64,000 nucleotides of DNA from JAUMWX01 sp023394215 (GCA_050313995.1 JBNPMM010000001.1), one strand, 5' to 3'. Shown: positions 50,525 through 60,653, numbered from the stretch's first letter. Numbers and translations: made by a program. The notes: a model not told the origin generated them from the sequence alone.

Positions 50525-51350
50525 TATTATCTCCTAAACATCTGTAATACGCATTTTTAAAAATCAAAATCGAATTTAATTTTCCTATTTGTCCCTTTGA
50601 CGGCAGGTAGTTTACCTGCTTATCTTCCAAAAACTTACTGTCTATATCTCCATGATACTTGCCGTCATCACCAAGTGAAACACCTGCATCTATGAGTATG
50701 GCCCCTTCCTTTAATTTTTCAAACTTAAAATGATTCGCTCTACCTATAGCAGAAACTATTATATCCGCCTTTGCCGCCAAATCTCCTATATTTTTTGTTC
50801 TTGAATGGCCTATAGTAACCGTTGCATTTTCATTTAAAAGCATCATAGCAAGCGGCTTTCCTACAACATTGGTCCTATTTATAATCAAAACGTCCTTGCC
50901 TTCAAGTTTAGTAACAGATTTAAGATATTCCAAAATAGCCAAAGAAGTAGTTGGAAGATTTCTATAGTTATCAATGTTCATAAGTCTATAAAGGTTATAC
51001 TCACTACAACCGTCCACATCCGCCTGAGGATCTATAAATGAAAATACCTCTTCTTCATCGAAAGATTTAGGAAGCGGCCTGAAAACAAGTATAGAAGCCG
51101 TTTTATCTTCTCTTAAGAGTTTCAAATCATTTATAAAGCCTTCCTTATCTTCCTCATCAAAAATATGCCCCTCTACAACAAGGCCTAAAGCCTTCGCCTC
51201 TCTTTCCAGAGACTTCTGATATGAGATGGAACCCGGATCATCGCCTATCAAAAATGTATGTAAAACCGGTTTTTGTGCCAAATTTTCAAGCTTAAGTTTT
51301 AAATCGTCCTTTATTTGTTCAATTAAATTTTTACAAGTTAAAAGATTCAT
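50517..51350 (-). CDS. folD: methylenetetrahydrofolate dehydrogenase/cyclohydrolase
   Basis: A 277-residue one-carbon enzyme. Conserved LIGDDPGSISYQKSLEREAK with the catalytic lysine, VFRPLPKSFDEEEV in place of the usual LPLP region, DVDGCSEYNLYRL, VLIINRTNVVGKPLAMMLL and VTIGHSRTKNI. Note that PQADVDGCS keeps the core but the following loop is shorter than textbook FolD. ATG 51350 has AGGTGGAAGG; an upstream extension has none. Between potD and trpS on the minus strand. Confidence 0.9.
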   Translation of the reverse strand: MNLLTCKNLIEQIKDDLKLKLENLAQKPVLHTFLIGDDPGSISYQKSLEREAKALGLVVEGHIFDEEDKEGFINDLKLLREDKTASILVFRPLPKSFDEEEVFSFIDPQADVDGCSEYNLYRLMNIDNYRNLPTTSLAILEYLKSVTKLEGKDVLIINRTNVVGKPLAMMLLNENATVTIGHSRTKNIGDLAAKADIIVSAIGRANHFKFEKLKEGAILIDAGVSLGDDGKYHGDIDSKFLEDKQVNYLPSKGQIGKLNSILIFKNAYYRCLGDNNE

Positions 51351-51452
51351 CCTTCCACCTCTACCATTCAATACTTGCCTGTTTTTTAGGGAAAGAAAAA
51401 ACAGCCTATAAAAAATTATAGACTGTTTCAGGTTATTTTTCAAGAAATAAGC

Positions 51453-52484
51453 TTAGTTGCTTGCACCTTTAACAAATTGCCAAATTTGATCGTATGTTGA
51501 TACGAATTCTCCCGGATCTCTGAAAACTTCAAGGTCTTTTAAAGATGTCATATCGGGATAAGCAACCTTATTGTTTTTCATTTCGTCAGGTAACAACTCT
51601 ATGGCTGCACTCACCGCTGTTGAATATCCTATTTGAGCATTTTGAGCTGCATTTTCAGGCTTTGTCATAAAATCTATAAACTTCAAAGCATTGTCGTAAT
51701 TTTCAGCATTTGCAGGGATAACCATAGCATCAAAGAATATATTTGAGCCTTCTTTCGGTATAACATACTTAAGGTCTTTATTTGCAGCTATAGCGTCGGC
51801 AGCATCTCCCGAATACATCACCGCCATCATAGCTTCCCCGTTTTTCATAACGTCCTTGGTTTCATCCATCAAATAAGCCTTTACAAGCGGAAATTGTTTT
51901 ACAAGAAGATCTTTAGCTTCATTAAGCTCTTTTTCATTTCTTGAATTTAGGGAGTATCCAAGCTTTTTAAGAGCTATACCGATAGAGTCTCTTGAAGAAT
52001 CCATCATAATTATCTGACCCTTATACTTTTCATCAAACAAGGCATCCCAACTTGTAATATCTTCCTTAACCAGCTTTGTATTATAAACTATACCAAGGGT
52101 TCCCCAGAAATAAGGAACTGAATATTCATTTGTCTTATCATGTTCCTTGCTTAAAAATTCCTTACCTATTGCACTGTAATTGGTAAGTTTTGATGTATCT
52201 ATTTTCTGCAACATATTTTCGTTAACCATCTTTTCAATCATATAGTCGGACGGTACTACTACGTCATATTTAGCATTTGAATTCTTTAACTTAATATACA
52301 TATCTTCATTTGTAACAAACGTTTCATAAATAGGCTTAATACCTGTTTCTTCTTCAAATTTAACAAGCAATTCTTTATCAATATATTCTCCCCAATTGTA
52401 AATCTTAACTTGATTTTTGTTTCCACATGCACTTAGGGCAAATATTGCAAGCCCCATAATAAGTCCCAATAATTTTTTTTTCAT
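51453..52484 (-). CDS. potD: spermidine/putrescine ABC transporter, binding lipoprotein
   Basis: A 343-residue extracellular binding protein with lipobox ALSACGN (Cys about 20). It starts VKIYNWGEYIDKELLVKFEE, a hallmark of PotD/PotF, then YDVVVPSDYMIEKMV, SVPYFWGTLGIVYNT and the C-terminal FIDFMTKPENAAQNAQIGYS. Acidic and aromatic residues for polyamine binding are plausible (WGE, SDYM, YSGDAADA). ATGA overlap with potC. Confidence 0.95.
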   Translation of the reverse strand: MKKKLLGLIMGLAIFALSACGNKNQVKIYNWGEYIDKELLVKFEEETGIKPIYETFVTNEDMYIKLKNSNAKYDVVVPSDYMIEKMVNENMLQKIDTSKLTNYSAIGKEFLSKEHDKTNEYSVPYFWGTLGIVYNTKLVKEDITSWDALFDEKYKGQIIMMDSSRDSIGIALKKLGYSLNSRNEKELNEAKDLLVKQFPLVKAYLMDETKDVMKNGEAMMAVMYSGDAADAIAANKDLKYVIPKEGSNIFFDAMVIPANAENYDNALKFIDFMTKPENAAQNAQIGYSTAVSAAIELLPDEMKNNKVAYPDMTSLKDLEVFRDPGEFVSTYDQIWQFVKGASN

Positions 52485-53272
52485 TTTAGCTCCTTAGATA
52501 TATTCTTATTTGATTTTAAATTTACTATCAGCAACAGGACAAGTGTTCCTACAAACATAATTGCCGATAAGGCGTTGATAGAAGGATTTATACCCTTTCT
52601 TGCCATTGAAAACACTGTAGTCGATATGGTGTTTACCCCGCTTCCGGTTGTGAAAAATGATATAACAAAATCATCTATGGAAAGGGTAAATGCCAACATG
52701 GCGCCTGCTAAAATTGCCGATTTTATCTCCGGTATTATAACCATAAAAAGGGTTTGAAAAGGCGTTGCGCCTAAATCCATTGCCGCTTCCGGCAAGTTTT
52801 TATCCATCATCCTAAGCTTAGGGAGGATAGAAAGTATTACATAGGGCACGGTAAAGGCTATGTGAGACAGAGTAAGAGTAAACATCCCGTTTTCAAGTTG
52901 TAACGCCTTATATAAAACCATAAGGCTTACAGCTATTACTATATCCGGATTTAAAACCGGTATCTGATTTACGGCAAGCACTGCTTTCCTGATGTTCTTT
53001 TTGAAATTTGAAAGCCCCACTGCAGCAAAAGTCCCTATAATCGTTGAAATAATTGTAGTTATTATAGCCACAAACAAGGTATTGTAAAGTGCGCTCAATA
53101 TAGTCCTGTCGTTAAACAATTCAACATACCACTTTAGAGAGAATCCTGTCCACTGTCCTCTTGTTTTAGACTCATTAAAGGAAAACACTATTAAAACTAC
53201 AATCGGAATATATAAAAACAGGAAAACCAAACCCATATAAAACTTTTCAAAAAAACTGTGTTTTCTATGCAT
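52481..53272 (-). CDS. potC: spermidine/putrescine ABC transporter permease
   Basis: A 263-residue permease with six membrane helices. The EAA loop that contacts PotA reads EAAMDLGATPFQTLFMVIIPEI. N-terminus FEKFYMGLVFLFLYIPIVVL and FSFNESKTRGQWTGFSLKWY match PotC. It overlaps both potB and potD. Confidence 0.95.
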   Translation of the reverse strand: MHRKHSFFEKFYMGLVFLFLYIPIVVLIVFSFNESKTRGQWTGFSLKWYVELFNDRTILSALYNTLFVAIITTIISTIIGTFAAVGLSNFKKNIRKAVLAVNQIPVLNPDIVIAVSLMVLYKALQLENGMFTLTLSHIAFTVPYVILSILPKLRMMDKNLPEAAMDLGATPFQTLFMVIIPEIKSAILAGAMLAFTLSIDDFVISFFTTGSGVNTISTTVFSMARKGINPSINALSAIMFVGTLVLLLIVNLKSNKNISKELK

Positions 53273-54074
53273 TTTTGCCTCCTTCGTTCTTCTCCTTGTC
53301 TAAAAGAAGAGAAATAACTATAAATATCATAAGGAAAATAGATAGGGCTGACCCGTAGTTCCAGTTTCCTGTAGCTGTAAACTGTTGTTCTATTACATTT
53401 CCTATCATATTTACTTTTCCTCCACCCAAAAGCCTTGTAATTTCAAATGTAGATATAGATGGTATAAAAACCATCGATATGCCTGACATTACTCCGGGTA
53501 GGGATAGGGGAAATATTACCTTGGTAAAGGCCTGCTTATTGTTGGCTCCCAAGTCATGAGCAGCCTCTATAAGCCTATAATCCATTTTTTCAAGTATTGT
53601 ATATATAGGCAAAATCATAAACGGCAAAAAGTTATATACCATACCTAAAATTACCGCCGGTTGTGTATACATAATGTTTAGACCCGGAAGCCCGAACTTT
53701 TCCAAAATGCTGTTTATAACACCGTTATCCGACAAAAGTGTAACCCAAGCGTAGGTTCTCAAAAGAAAATTCATCCACATGGGTATCATGATAAGCATCA
53801 TTGCCATTGTCCTATACTTAACCTTGGTCTTTGATAGGAAATATGCCATAGGATAGCCTATGAGCAAGCATATCACCGTTGTAAAGAATGCCACATAAAT
53901 TGAATTATAAAGGGTCTTTACGGTATTGTTCTGAAATATCTTGCTGAAGTTGTCAAGGGTAAAACTCCCGCTCGCATCCGTAAATGCGAAGTATATTACC
54001 AATATAAGAGGTATTATTATAAAGGCTAAAAGCCATATGGTATAGGGGTATGCAAGATGCTTACTTTTCCTCAT
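53265..54074 (-). CDS. potB: spermidine/putrescine ABC transporter permease
   Basis: A 269-residue permease with six membrane helices; EAA loop EAAHDLGANNKQAFTKVIFPLS. Conserved RTYAWVTLLSDNGVINSIL and PFMILPIYTILEKMD are typical of PotB. It overlaps potA by 14 bases and potC by 8. Confidence 0.95.
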   Translation of the reverse strand: MRKSKHLAYPYTIWLLAFIIIPLILVIYFAFTDASGSFTLDNFSKIFQNNTVKTLYNSIYVAFFTTVICLLIGYPMAYFLSKTKVKYRTMAMMLIMIPMWMNFLLRTYAWVTLLSDNGVINSILEKFGLPGLNIMYTQPAVILGMVYNFLPFMILPIYTILEKMDYRLIEAAHDLGANNKQAFTKVIFPLSLPGVMSGISMVFIPSISTFEITRLLGGGKVNMIGNVIEQQFTATGNWNYGSALSIFLMIFIVISLLLDKEKNEGGKNA

Positions 54075-55119
54075 CTCCTTCTACCTCCCCCTTCCTCATT
54101 ACATGTATATTATCAGGAATAATCTTAAATCCTACTTCCTGTCCGACTTTTTTATCAAGGGTGGAGTGAACCTTATACATAAAACCGTCGACATCCACCA
54201 TTATTTCCCAATGAACTCCTTTAAATGTACAGGATTTTACCAAACCCCTAAGCATACCTTCTTCAGGATTTACAAATTCTATATCTTCCGGTCTGATAAC
54301 AACATCCACCTGTTCATTTGGATAAAAATCGAAATCCAAACACTCAAACATATGATTTGAAAATACAACCCTGTAATCTTCGGGAATAACGGCTTCAAGT
54401 ATATTGGATTCCCCTATAAATTGAGCTACAAAAGTATTTATAGGTTCGTTGTATATGTCTATAGGGCTTCCTATTTGTTGAATAACACCCTCATTCATTA
54501 CTACTATCTTGTCACTCATAGTAAGGGCCTCTTCCTGGTCATGTGTAACATATATAAAAGTGATTCCTACTTGTTTTTGTATCCTCTTAAGCTCAAGTTG
54601 CATGCCCTTTCTAAGCTTTAGGTCAAGGGCCCCCAAGGGTTCGTCCAAAAGCAAAACTTTAGGCTTATTAACCAAGGCTCTTGCTATGGCAACTCTTTGT
54701 TGTTGCCCGCCTGAAAGAGATTCAACATACCTGTTTTCAAAACCTACAAGGTTTACAAGTCTAAGCATTTCTGTAACTCTTTCCTTAATTTCCGCCTTGT
54801 CCACCTTCTTTAAATTAAGCCCGAAAGCTATATTATCGTAAACATTCAAGTGGGTAAAAAGTGCATATTTTTGAAAAACCGTATTAATATTTCTCTTATA
54901 TGGCGGAACATCCTTAATATCAGTTCCGTCAAATAAAACTACACCGCTATCAGGATTTTCAAAACCGCCGATAATTCTCAAAGTTGTAGTTTTCCCACAA
55001 CCTGAGGGTCCTAATAAGGTCAAAAACTCATTTTCTTCAATTTTTAAATTTATGTCCTTAAGAACATCTTGTCCATCAAATTGTTTTTTTATATCAATTA
55101 ATTCAACAGCTGTACTCAT
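54061..55119 (-). CDS. potA: spermidine/putrescine ABC transporter ATPase
   Basis: A 352-residue ABC ATPase. Walker A LLGPSGCGKTTTLRIIGG, Q loop NTVFQKYALFTHL, signature SLSGGQQQRVAIARAL, Walker B VLLLDEPLGALD, and a C-terminal TOBE-type regulatory domain (VVIRPEDIEFVN). ATG 55119 follows TAGGAGG; the longer frame has no ribosome site. It comes eight bases after the regulator gene. Confidence 0.96.
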   Translation of the reverse strand: MSTAVELIDIKKQFDGQDVLKDINLKIEENEFLTLLGPSGCGKTTTLRIIGGFENPDSGVVLFDGTDIKDVPPYKRNINTVFQKYALFTHLNVYDNIAFGLNLKKVDKAEIKERVTEMLRLVNLVGFENRYVESLSGGQQQRVAIARALVNKPKVLLLDEPLGALDLKLRKGMQLELKRIQKQVGITFIYVTHDQEEALTMSDKIVVMNEGVIQQIGSPIDIYNEPINTFVAQFIGESNILEAVIPEDYRVVFSNHMFECLDFDFYPNEQVDVVIRPEDIEFVNPEEGMLRGLVKSCTFKGVHWEIMVDVDGFMYKVHSTLDKKVGQEVGFKIIPDNIHVMRKGEVEGDEEK

Positions 55120-55127
55120 TTTCCCTC

Positions 55128-55667
55128 CTAAAAATTGGGCGGATTTGATATCCATAATAATTTAGAAACACCCTTATTTACATTTTTAACTTTTCTGGTT
55201 TCATTTGCCACTAAATAAAAGGTTTCTCCTTCGTTGACCGTATATTCTTTTTCTCCGACTGCAAGGGAAATTTTTCCCTTTAAAACATAGCCGAATTCCT
55301 CTCCTTCAAAAGGAGTGTATTCCTTGCTTTCTCCATCCTTCTCGAATGTAAAAACTATAGGTTCCATGGCATTCTTTTGAGCATTTGGAACTATCCATTC
55401 CATTTCAAGACCCAGCTTGTCATAGGATCCTTGAAAATAATCGTCTTTAGTAAAAACTATTTTTTCTTCCTTACGCTTTAGGAAGAAATCTCCCAAATTT
55501 GTCCCGAGTGCCTCCAAAACATCGTTTAGGGTATCTACGGAAGGCGAGGCTAAATCTCTTTCAAGCTGTGATATAAAGCCCTTTGTAAGCTCCGATCTCT
55601 CAGCAAGTTCCTCTTGTGTCAATCCCATTTTTTGTCTTAAATTTTTAATTCTTTCTCCGATTTCCAC
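55128..55667 (-). CDS. XRE-cupin regulator of the polyamine operon
   Basis: A 179-residue regulator with an N-terminal helix-turn-helix (GERIKNLRQKMGLTQEELAE, GFISQLERDLASPSVDTL) and a C-terminal cupin domain (FEGEEFGYVLKGKISLAVGE, EYTVNEGETFYLVANETRKV). Such PuuR-like proteins commonly sit at the head of pot operons and respond to polyamines. Here it is the first gene of regulator-potABCD-folD-trpS. AAGGAGG-type site just before ATG 55667. Confidence 0.92.
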   Translation of the reverse strand: MEIGERIKNLRQKMGLTQEELAERSELTKGFISQLERDLASPSVDTLNDVLEALGTNLGDFFLKRKEEKIVFTKDDYFQGSYDKLGLEMEWIVPNAQKNAMEPIVFTFEKDGESKEYTPFEGEEFGYVLKGKISLAVGEKEYTVNEGETFYLVANETRKVKNVNKGVSKLLWISNPPNF

Positions 55668-55809
55668 TAAAAGCCTCCTTTCCCGCTTATATTAAATAAA
55701 AATCTTAAAATATTAAACTCACTATATGATTATAGCAAATAAAATGTAAAAATCAATAACCTTTTGTTTATTTTAGAATGAATTTTCTATTGAAAAATTC
55801 TATAATATC

Positions 55810-55858
55810 AAAAAGAGTTTCTCGGCATTCTCCTATAGAGAACCCAAGAAACTCTTTT
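55810..55858 (-). terminator. terminator of pepT
   Basis: AAAAGAGTTTCTCGG pairs with CCAAGAAACTCTTTT. On the minus strand the hairpin is followed by TTGATATTA; placed directly after the pepT stop. Confidence 0.7.
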
Positions 55859-55866
55859 CTGACTAT

Positions 55867-57129
55867 TTATATGGCATCCCTTACTGCAAGTTCTATAAGT
55901 TTTAAACTTGTCATACAGGATTTTTCAAATGATTCCATCGGTAAAAATTCACAGTATGAATGAAAATTATGGGCACCTGTAAAATAATTAGGGGTTATTA
56001 TTCCCCTGCTTGAAATATAGGAGCCGTCCGTTCCTCCCCTCATGGCAAGAGTTTTTACCTCTATGTCCAATTCATCAAGAGCCCTATATAAATTATCCAC
56101 GGCTTTTTTATTTTCTTCATTGAGAGAGTCCATAATATTACTATAAACATCCTTAATTTCAAGTTCCATAACTGCTTTAGGATGCTTAAGCCTTACCATA
56201 TCAAAAGCCTTTTTTATGTATGTTTTCTTCTCTTCATACAAAAGCTTATCATGATCTCTTATGTTCATCCTAATCCTGCAATTAAGGACATCCGATTCCA
56301 TATTTGTAACCCAAATATAGCCTTCACGCCCTTCGGTATGCTCAGGCATCTTTGCCCTGTCAAGGAGATTTATAAAATCCACTCCAACTAAAAGAGGATT
56401 TACCAGTTGATTTTTTGATGACATGGGATGGGCACTTATCCCTCTTATATTGATCTCAGCCGAGCCTGCATTGAAAGTTTCAAAAACTACCTCTCCCAAG
56501 CCGCAGGCGTCTATGGTATAGGCATAATCTACGGGAAACTTATCAAAATCAATATGTCTTGCACCCCTAAGTCCAATTTCTTCATCCGGTACAAATGCCA
56601 AATAAATATCCCCATGCTCTATATCTTGATTATCTTTTAAGATATCCATTACTGTCATAATGTTGGCTATGGCAGCCTTGTTGTCAGCCCCCAAAACGGA
56701 GCTTCCATCACTTACCACTATATCCTGATCCTTATAAGCTAAAAGCTCCGGGTGGTCTTTAGGACAAATAAATATATTTTTTTCCCTATTTTGCCAAATA
56801 ATATCTCCCTGATAGTTCTCAACGACAATAGGATGGATAAACGGAGATAAGCCCACATCAACCGTATCCATATGGCAAACCCACCCTATGGCATCTGCCT
56901 TCCTACCCTTTCTAAGACGAGAAGGTAAGTAAGCCTGCAAAACTCCGTGTTCATTTAAGTTTATATCTTTCAACCCCAAATCTTCAAGCTCTGCCTTTAA
57001 CAATTTTGCCATATCCCATTGTCCCGAACTGCTCGGAACTTCTAAAGATTCTGAATTACTTTGACTTTCAACGGAAAGATACCTAAAAAATCTTTCCTTA
57101 AGCCTTTCCTTTAAATTTATCTTTTCCAT
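55867..57129 (-). CDS. pepT: peptidase T (tripeptidase)
   Basis: A 420-residue M20 zinc aminopeptidase releasing the N-terminal residue of tripeptides. Metal ligands lie in GWVCHMDTVDVG (His/Asp), VLGADNKAAIANIM (Asp), FVPDEEIGLRGARHI (catalytic and metal Glu) and the C-terminal NYFTGAHNFHSYCEFLPM. The dimerisation domain with NIRGISAHPMSSKNQ is present. Normal length. Monocistronic with its own terminator. Confidence 0.95.
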   Translation of the reverse strand: MEKINLKERLKERFFRYLSVESQSNSESLEVPSSSGQWDMAKLLKAELEDLGLKDINLNEHGVLQAYLPSRLRKGRKADAIGWVCHMDTVDVGLSPFIHPIVVENYQGDIIWQNREKNIFICPKDHPELLAYKDQDIVVSDGSSVLGADNKAAIANIMTVMDILKDNQDIEHGDIYLAFVPDEEIGLRGARHIDFDKFPVDYAYTIDACGLGEVVFETFNAGSAEINIRGISAHPMSSKNQLVNPLLVGVDFINLLDRAKMPEHTEGREGYIWVTNMESDVLNCRIRMNIRDHDKLLYEEKKTYIKKAFDMVRLKHPKAVMELEIKDVYSNIMDSLNEENKKAVDNLYRALDELDIEVKTLAMRGGTDGSYISSRGIITPNYFTGAHNFHSYCEFLPMESFEKSCMTSLKLIELAVRDAI

Positions 57130-57149
57130 AAGCTCAATCTCTTAAATCC

Positions 57150-58907
57150 CTAAGCCTCAAGCATCTTGGCATAAATACCTCCCAAGGCGACAAGGCTGTC
57201 ATGGTTACCCCTTTCAACTATCTTTCCCTTATCAAGAACATAAATCATATCAACATCTCTTATAGTAGACAATCTATGAGCTATTATAAAGGTTGTCCTT
57301 CCCCTCTTAAGCCTGTCCACTCCGAATTGTATATACTCCTCGGTTTCGGTATCTACATTTGAAGTCGCCTCGTCCAAAACCAATATTTTGGGTTTTCTGA
57401 CCATGGCTCTGGCAAATGATATAAGCTGCCTTTCACCGGATGAAAAACCGGCTCCGCCTTCTCTTATTCTCGTGTCTATACCGTCTTCCCTCTGAAGAAG
57501 CTTTTCTCCGCCTACAGAAATCAGAGCAAGTTCAGCTTCATCCTTGCTTATCCTCTTATCAAAAAGAGAAATATTTTCATATATACTGCCTTCAAAAATA
57601 TATGGATTTTGGAAAACTATAGCCATATTTTTTCTCAAATCCACCATATCAAGATCTTCAATATTATGGCCATCTATTAGAATTCTTCCCTCATTTACCT
57701 TATAAAAACCGTAAATAAGATTCATTATCGTAGATTTACCGGATCCCGTATGTCCTACAAAAGCTACTGATTGATTTTTCTTGACTTCAAGATTTATGTC
57801 CTCAAGGACATACTCTTCATCATTATAGGCAAACTTAACATCTTCAAAACTTATATTCGCCTGTAAATCCTCTATTTTTTCACTCCCGTTTTTATAACTT
57901 TCTTCCTTAAGAAGCTCAAAAACTTGGTCGGCTGCTGATTTTGCCTTTTCAAGCTCCCCTATCATATTCATTATATTATTTATATTTTGGAAAATTCTCC
58001 TATTATAGTCTATAAAAATATAAAGACTGCCGACAGTCATAATCATATTTCCATTTAAAAAGGATTTGGAAAAAATCAAAACTACAATAGCTACTATAAG
58101 GTTCCCTATTGTATTTGTTGCATTAAAGGATGAATATGCCCAAAGGGTTGCAAGTTTACGCCCCTCTACATTTACCCTGTCATTGACCTTAGAAAAATCA
58201 TTGTATATATCCTCTTCCTTATTAAAGGCTTGGACTATATCTATAGTTTGAATGGTTTCTGCAAGGTTTGCATTTAAATCCGATCTGTTTCTCCTAAGAT
58301 CTCTTTGATATCTTGTGGATTTCTTGAAATAATCCTTAAAAACAATATAAGCAAGAGGAGCTCCTATAAGACTTATAAAACCCAACTTATAATTTACAAG
58401 AAATAATCCTATTAAAAGCCCTGCAATCAAGACTAATGTTGTCAATATCTGTGAAAACAAAATTTGAAATAAGAGCCTTATATCCTGTGTATCGTTGGTT
58501 ATCCTTGAAACTATCTTACCCGAAGCATATTTATCAAAAAACTGTACCGGCAAGGATAAAACATGTTTAAATACGTCCTTTCTTATTATTGTTGAAAGGG
58601 CATTAGATAATTTTGCAAAAGAAATATTAGTCAAATATCTGACGATTGATGCCATTACTATAGATAGAAAATAAACTCCTACAAGCCCTATAAAAATCTG
58701 ATAGTTTTTTGCCCCTACCCTTTCCACAAGCTGCTTATCCAATATATTGGACAATATATAAGGACCTATAAGCTCCAAAAGGGTTGCTAATACTGTAAGC
58801 ATAAGACTGAATATAAACAAGCCCTTAAGCTTAAGTCCATACTCCAAAAGTCTCTTATTTCTAAATGCCGCCTTTTCTTTCAATTGTTTTTTAGTCAACT
58901 TTTCCAT
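57150..58907 (-). CDS. ABC exporter half-transporter, consensus ATPase site
   Basis: A 585-residue permease-ATPase fusion: six membrane helices (residues about 30-325) and an ATP-binding domain with Walker A FVGHTGSGKSTIMNLIYG, signature FSSGERQLISFARAM and Walker B ILVLDEATSNVD with the catalytic Glu. ATG 58907 follows GGAGGTTCAG and overlaps the end of the partner gene. Together they form a heterodimeric exporter of the BmrCD/LmrCD/TM287-288 kind, for drugs, lipids or peptides; substrate unknown. Confidence 0.9.
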   Translation of the reverse strand: MEKLTKKQLKEKAAFRNKRLLEYGLKLKGLFIFSLMLTVLATLLELIGPYILSNILDKQLVERVGAKNYQIFIGLVGVYFLSIVMASIVRYLTNISFAKLSNALSTIIRKDVFKHVLSLPVQFFDKYASGKIVSRITNDTQDIRLLFQILFSQILTTLVLIAGLLIGLFLVNYKLGFISLIGAPLAYIVFKDYFKKSTRYQRDLRRNRSDLNANLAETIQTIDIVQAFNKEEDIYNDFSKVNDRVNVEGRKLATLWAYSSFNATNTIGNLIVAIVVLIFSKSFLNGNMIMTVGSLYIFIDYNRRIFQNINNIMNMIGELEKAKSAADQVFELLKEESYKNGSEKIEDLQANISFEDVKFAYNDEEYVLEDINLEVKKNQSVAFVGHTGSGKSTIMNLIYGFYKVNEGRILIDGHNIEDLDMVDLRKNMAIVFQNPYIFEGSIYENISLFDKRISKDEAELALISVGGEKLLQREDGIDTRIREGGAGFSSGERQLISFARAMVRKPKILVLDEATSNVDTETEEYIQFGVDRLKRGRTTFIIAHRLSTIRDVDMIYVLDKGKIVERGNHDSLVALGGIYAKMLEA

Positions 58908-60639
58908 CTGAACCTCCCATACTTTGTGCTTGATATTGGTCAAAATACCAGGCCTTATTAGCCAGAAGTTCTTCATGGCTTCCTTCTTCAACAATATGCC
59001 CTTCTTCCAAAACTATTATCTTGTCAGCATGCTTAAGTCCGGACAGTCTGTGGGCAATTATTATTGTAGTTTTTCCCTCTCTCTCTTCTTTTATATGCTC
59101 TATTATATTTTTTTCGGTAAGGGCATCAACCGCAGACAAAGAGTCATCTAAAATCAAAATCTCCGGTTCCTTAATAATAGCTCTTGCTATGGATATTCTC
59201 TGCTTTTGCCCTCCTGAAATGGATATTCCCTTCTCCCCTATCATGGTTTCAAGTTCTTGAGGCAGATTTTTAATATCCTTCCTAAAATCTGCAAAATCTA
59301 TCGCAGCTTCAAATTCCTCCTCGCTCGCTTTAGAATTTCCAAAAAGAATATTTTCTCTAACGGACTTTGAAAAAAGTATATGCTGTTGGGAAACATACCC
59401 CATCTTATCTCTTATGGATTTTATCTTATAATTTTCAACAGATTTACCGTCAAACAGAAGACTGTTTTCCTTTATTTCATAATATCTTAAAAGTTGCTTC
59501 AAAAGAGTTGTTTTACCCGAGCCTATTTTTCCTACTATACCCAGAGTCTTTCCCTTTTCAATTTTAAGATTAAGCTTATTTAAAACAAGTCTGTCCTCTC
59601 CGGGATATGAAAAATCAAAATCAATAAATTCTATATCTCCCAAAGCCTTGTAATCAACAGCCCCTTCCCTATCTACCAAATCTTCTTTATAATCAAAAAT
59701 TTCTTGAATTCTTGAAAGTGCACTCGCCGCCTCTTGAATTACATTAATAAGATCTCCAAAAGCAATCATAGGCCATGAAAGCATATTAAGGTACATGAAG
59801 AAGGATACAAGCTGTCCCAAACTTATTTCCTGCATACCTATAAACAACTCTCCGAAAATAAGGGCTACGACAAAACAAATTGCCGGAACTATCCTCGTAG
59901 TCGGTATAAATAAAGCATGTTGTTTAGCCTGTTTCATCTGATTTCTGAATAATTCATCCGCTCTTTCATCAAAACGTTCCTGAGTAATTTCCTGAGTTGA
60001 AAATCCCTTTATTACCCTAATGCTTGACACATTCTCCAAAACAGACTCATTTAATTTTTCAAAAGACTTCTGTATGGCAAGTGCCCTCTCAATTAAAATT
60101 TTTCCTAATTTTTTTGTTACTACAATTATTATGGGCATGGCCAAAACGGAAATCAGGGTCAGCTTCCAAGAAACTGTAATAGCCATAATAAACATTATGG
60201 AAATGGGGTACACGGTAGAATCAAAAAACGCCAATACCCCATAACCTGTAAGTGTTTCTATGGCTGAAATATCATTTGTCGCCTTACTCATAATTGAGCC
60301 CGTCGAATTTTTTATAAAAAAGTTTGGGGCCTGACCCAAAACTTTTGCAACTATCCTTCTCCTAAAGTCTCTGGCTGACTGAAAAGCCAATCCGAAAATA
60401 TTGTAATGCCAAATATATTCAAAAATATACTGAAATACTATAGATCCCAAAATAGCTGCGCTTAAAAGTCTAAAGGTCTTCACATCCAAGCTGTTTGCCC
60501 TTATGAGATCTATAAATCTCCCTATAACCCAATTGGGTATGGGAACGAATATGTAGGTAACAAGAAGAGATAGGGCTCCTATCAAATAGCCCCTTTTATT
60601 CTCTCTTGCAAACCATAAAATTTTCTTTAAATCTTTCAT
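58891..60639 (-). CDS. ABC exporter half-transporter, degenerate ATPase site
   Basis: A 582-residue half-transporter with the same layout: Walker A IVGKIGSGKTTLLKQLLR, signature SISGGQKQRISIARAI, Walker B EILILDDSLSAVD. The residue after the Walker B aspartate is Asp rather than Glu, the usual mark of the non-consensus half of heterodimeric exporters. It overlaps the partner gene by 17 bases, so the two are made together. Confidence 0.9.
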   Translation of the reverse strand: MKDLKKILWFARENKRGYLIGALSLLVTYIFVPIPNWVIGRFIDLIRANSLDVKTFRLLSAAILGSIVFQYIFEYIWHYNIFGLAFQSARDFRRRIVAKVLGQAPNFFIKNSTGSIMSKATNDISAIETLTGYGVLAFFDSTVYPISIMFIMAITVSWKLTLISVLAMPIIIVVTKKLGKILIERALAIQKSFEKLNESVLENVSSIRVIKGFSTQEITQERFDERADELFRNQMKQAKQHALFIPTTRIVPAICFVVALIFGELFIGMQEISLGQLVSFFMYLNMLSWPMIAFGDLINVIQEAASALSRIQEIFDYKEDLVDREGAVDYKALGDIEFIDFDFSYPGEDRLVLNKLNLKIEKGKTLGIVGKIGSGKTTLLKQLLRYYEIKENSLLFDGKSVENYKIKSIRDKMGYVSQQHILFSKSVRENILFGNSKASEEEFEAAIDFADFRKDIKNLPQELETMIGEKGISISGGQKQRISIARAIIKEPEILILDDSLSAVDALTEKNIIEHIKEEREGKTTIIIAHRLSGLKHADKIIVLEEGHIVEEGSHEELLANKAWYFDQYQAQSMGGSDGKVD

Positions 60640-60653
60640 AAATTCTCTTTCTT

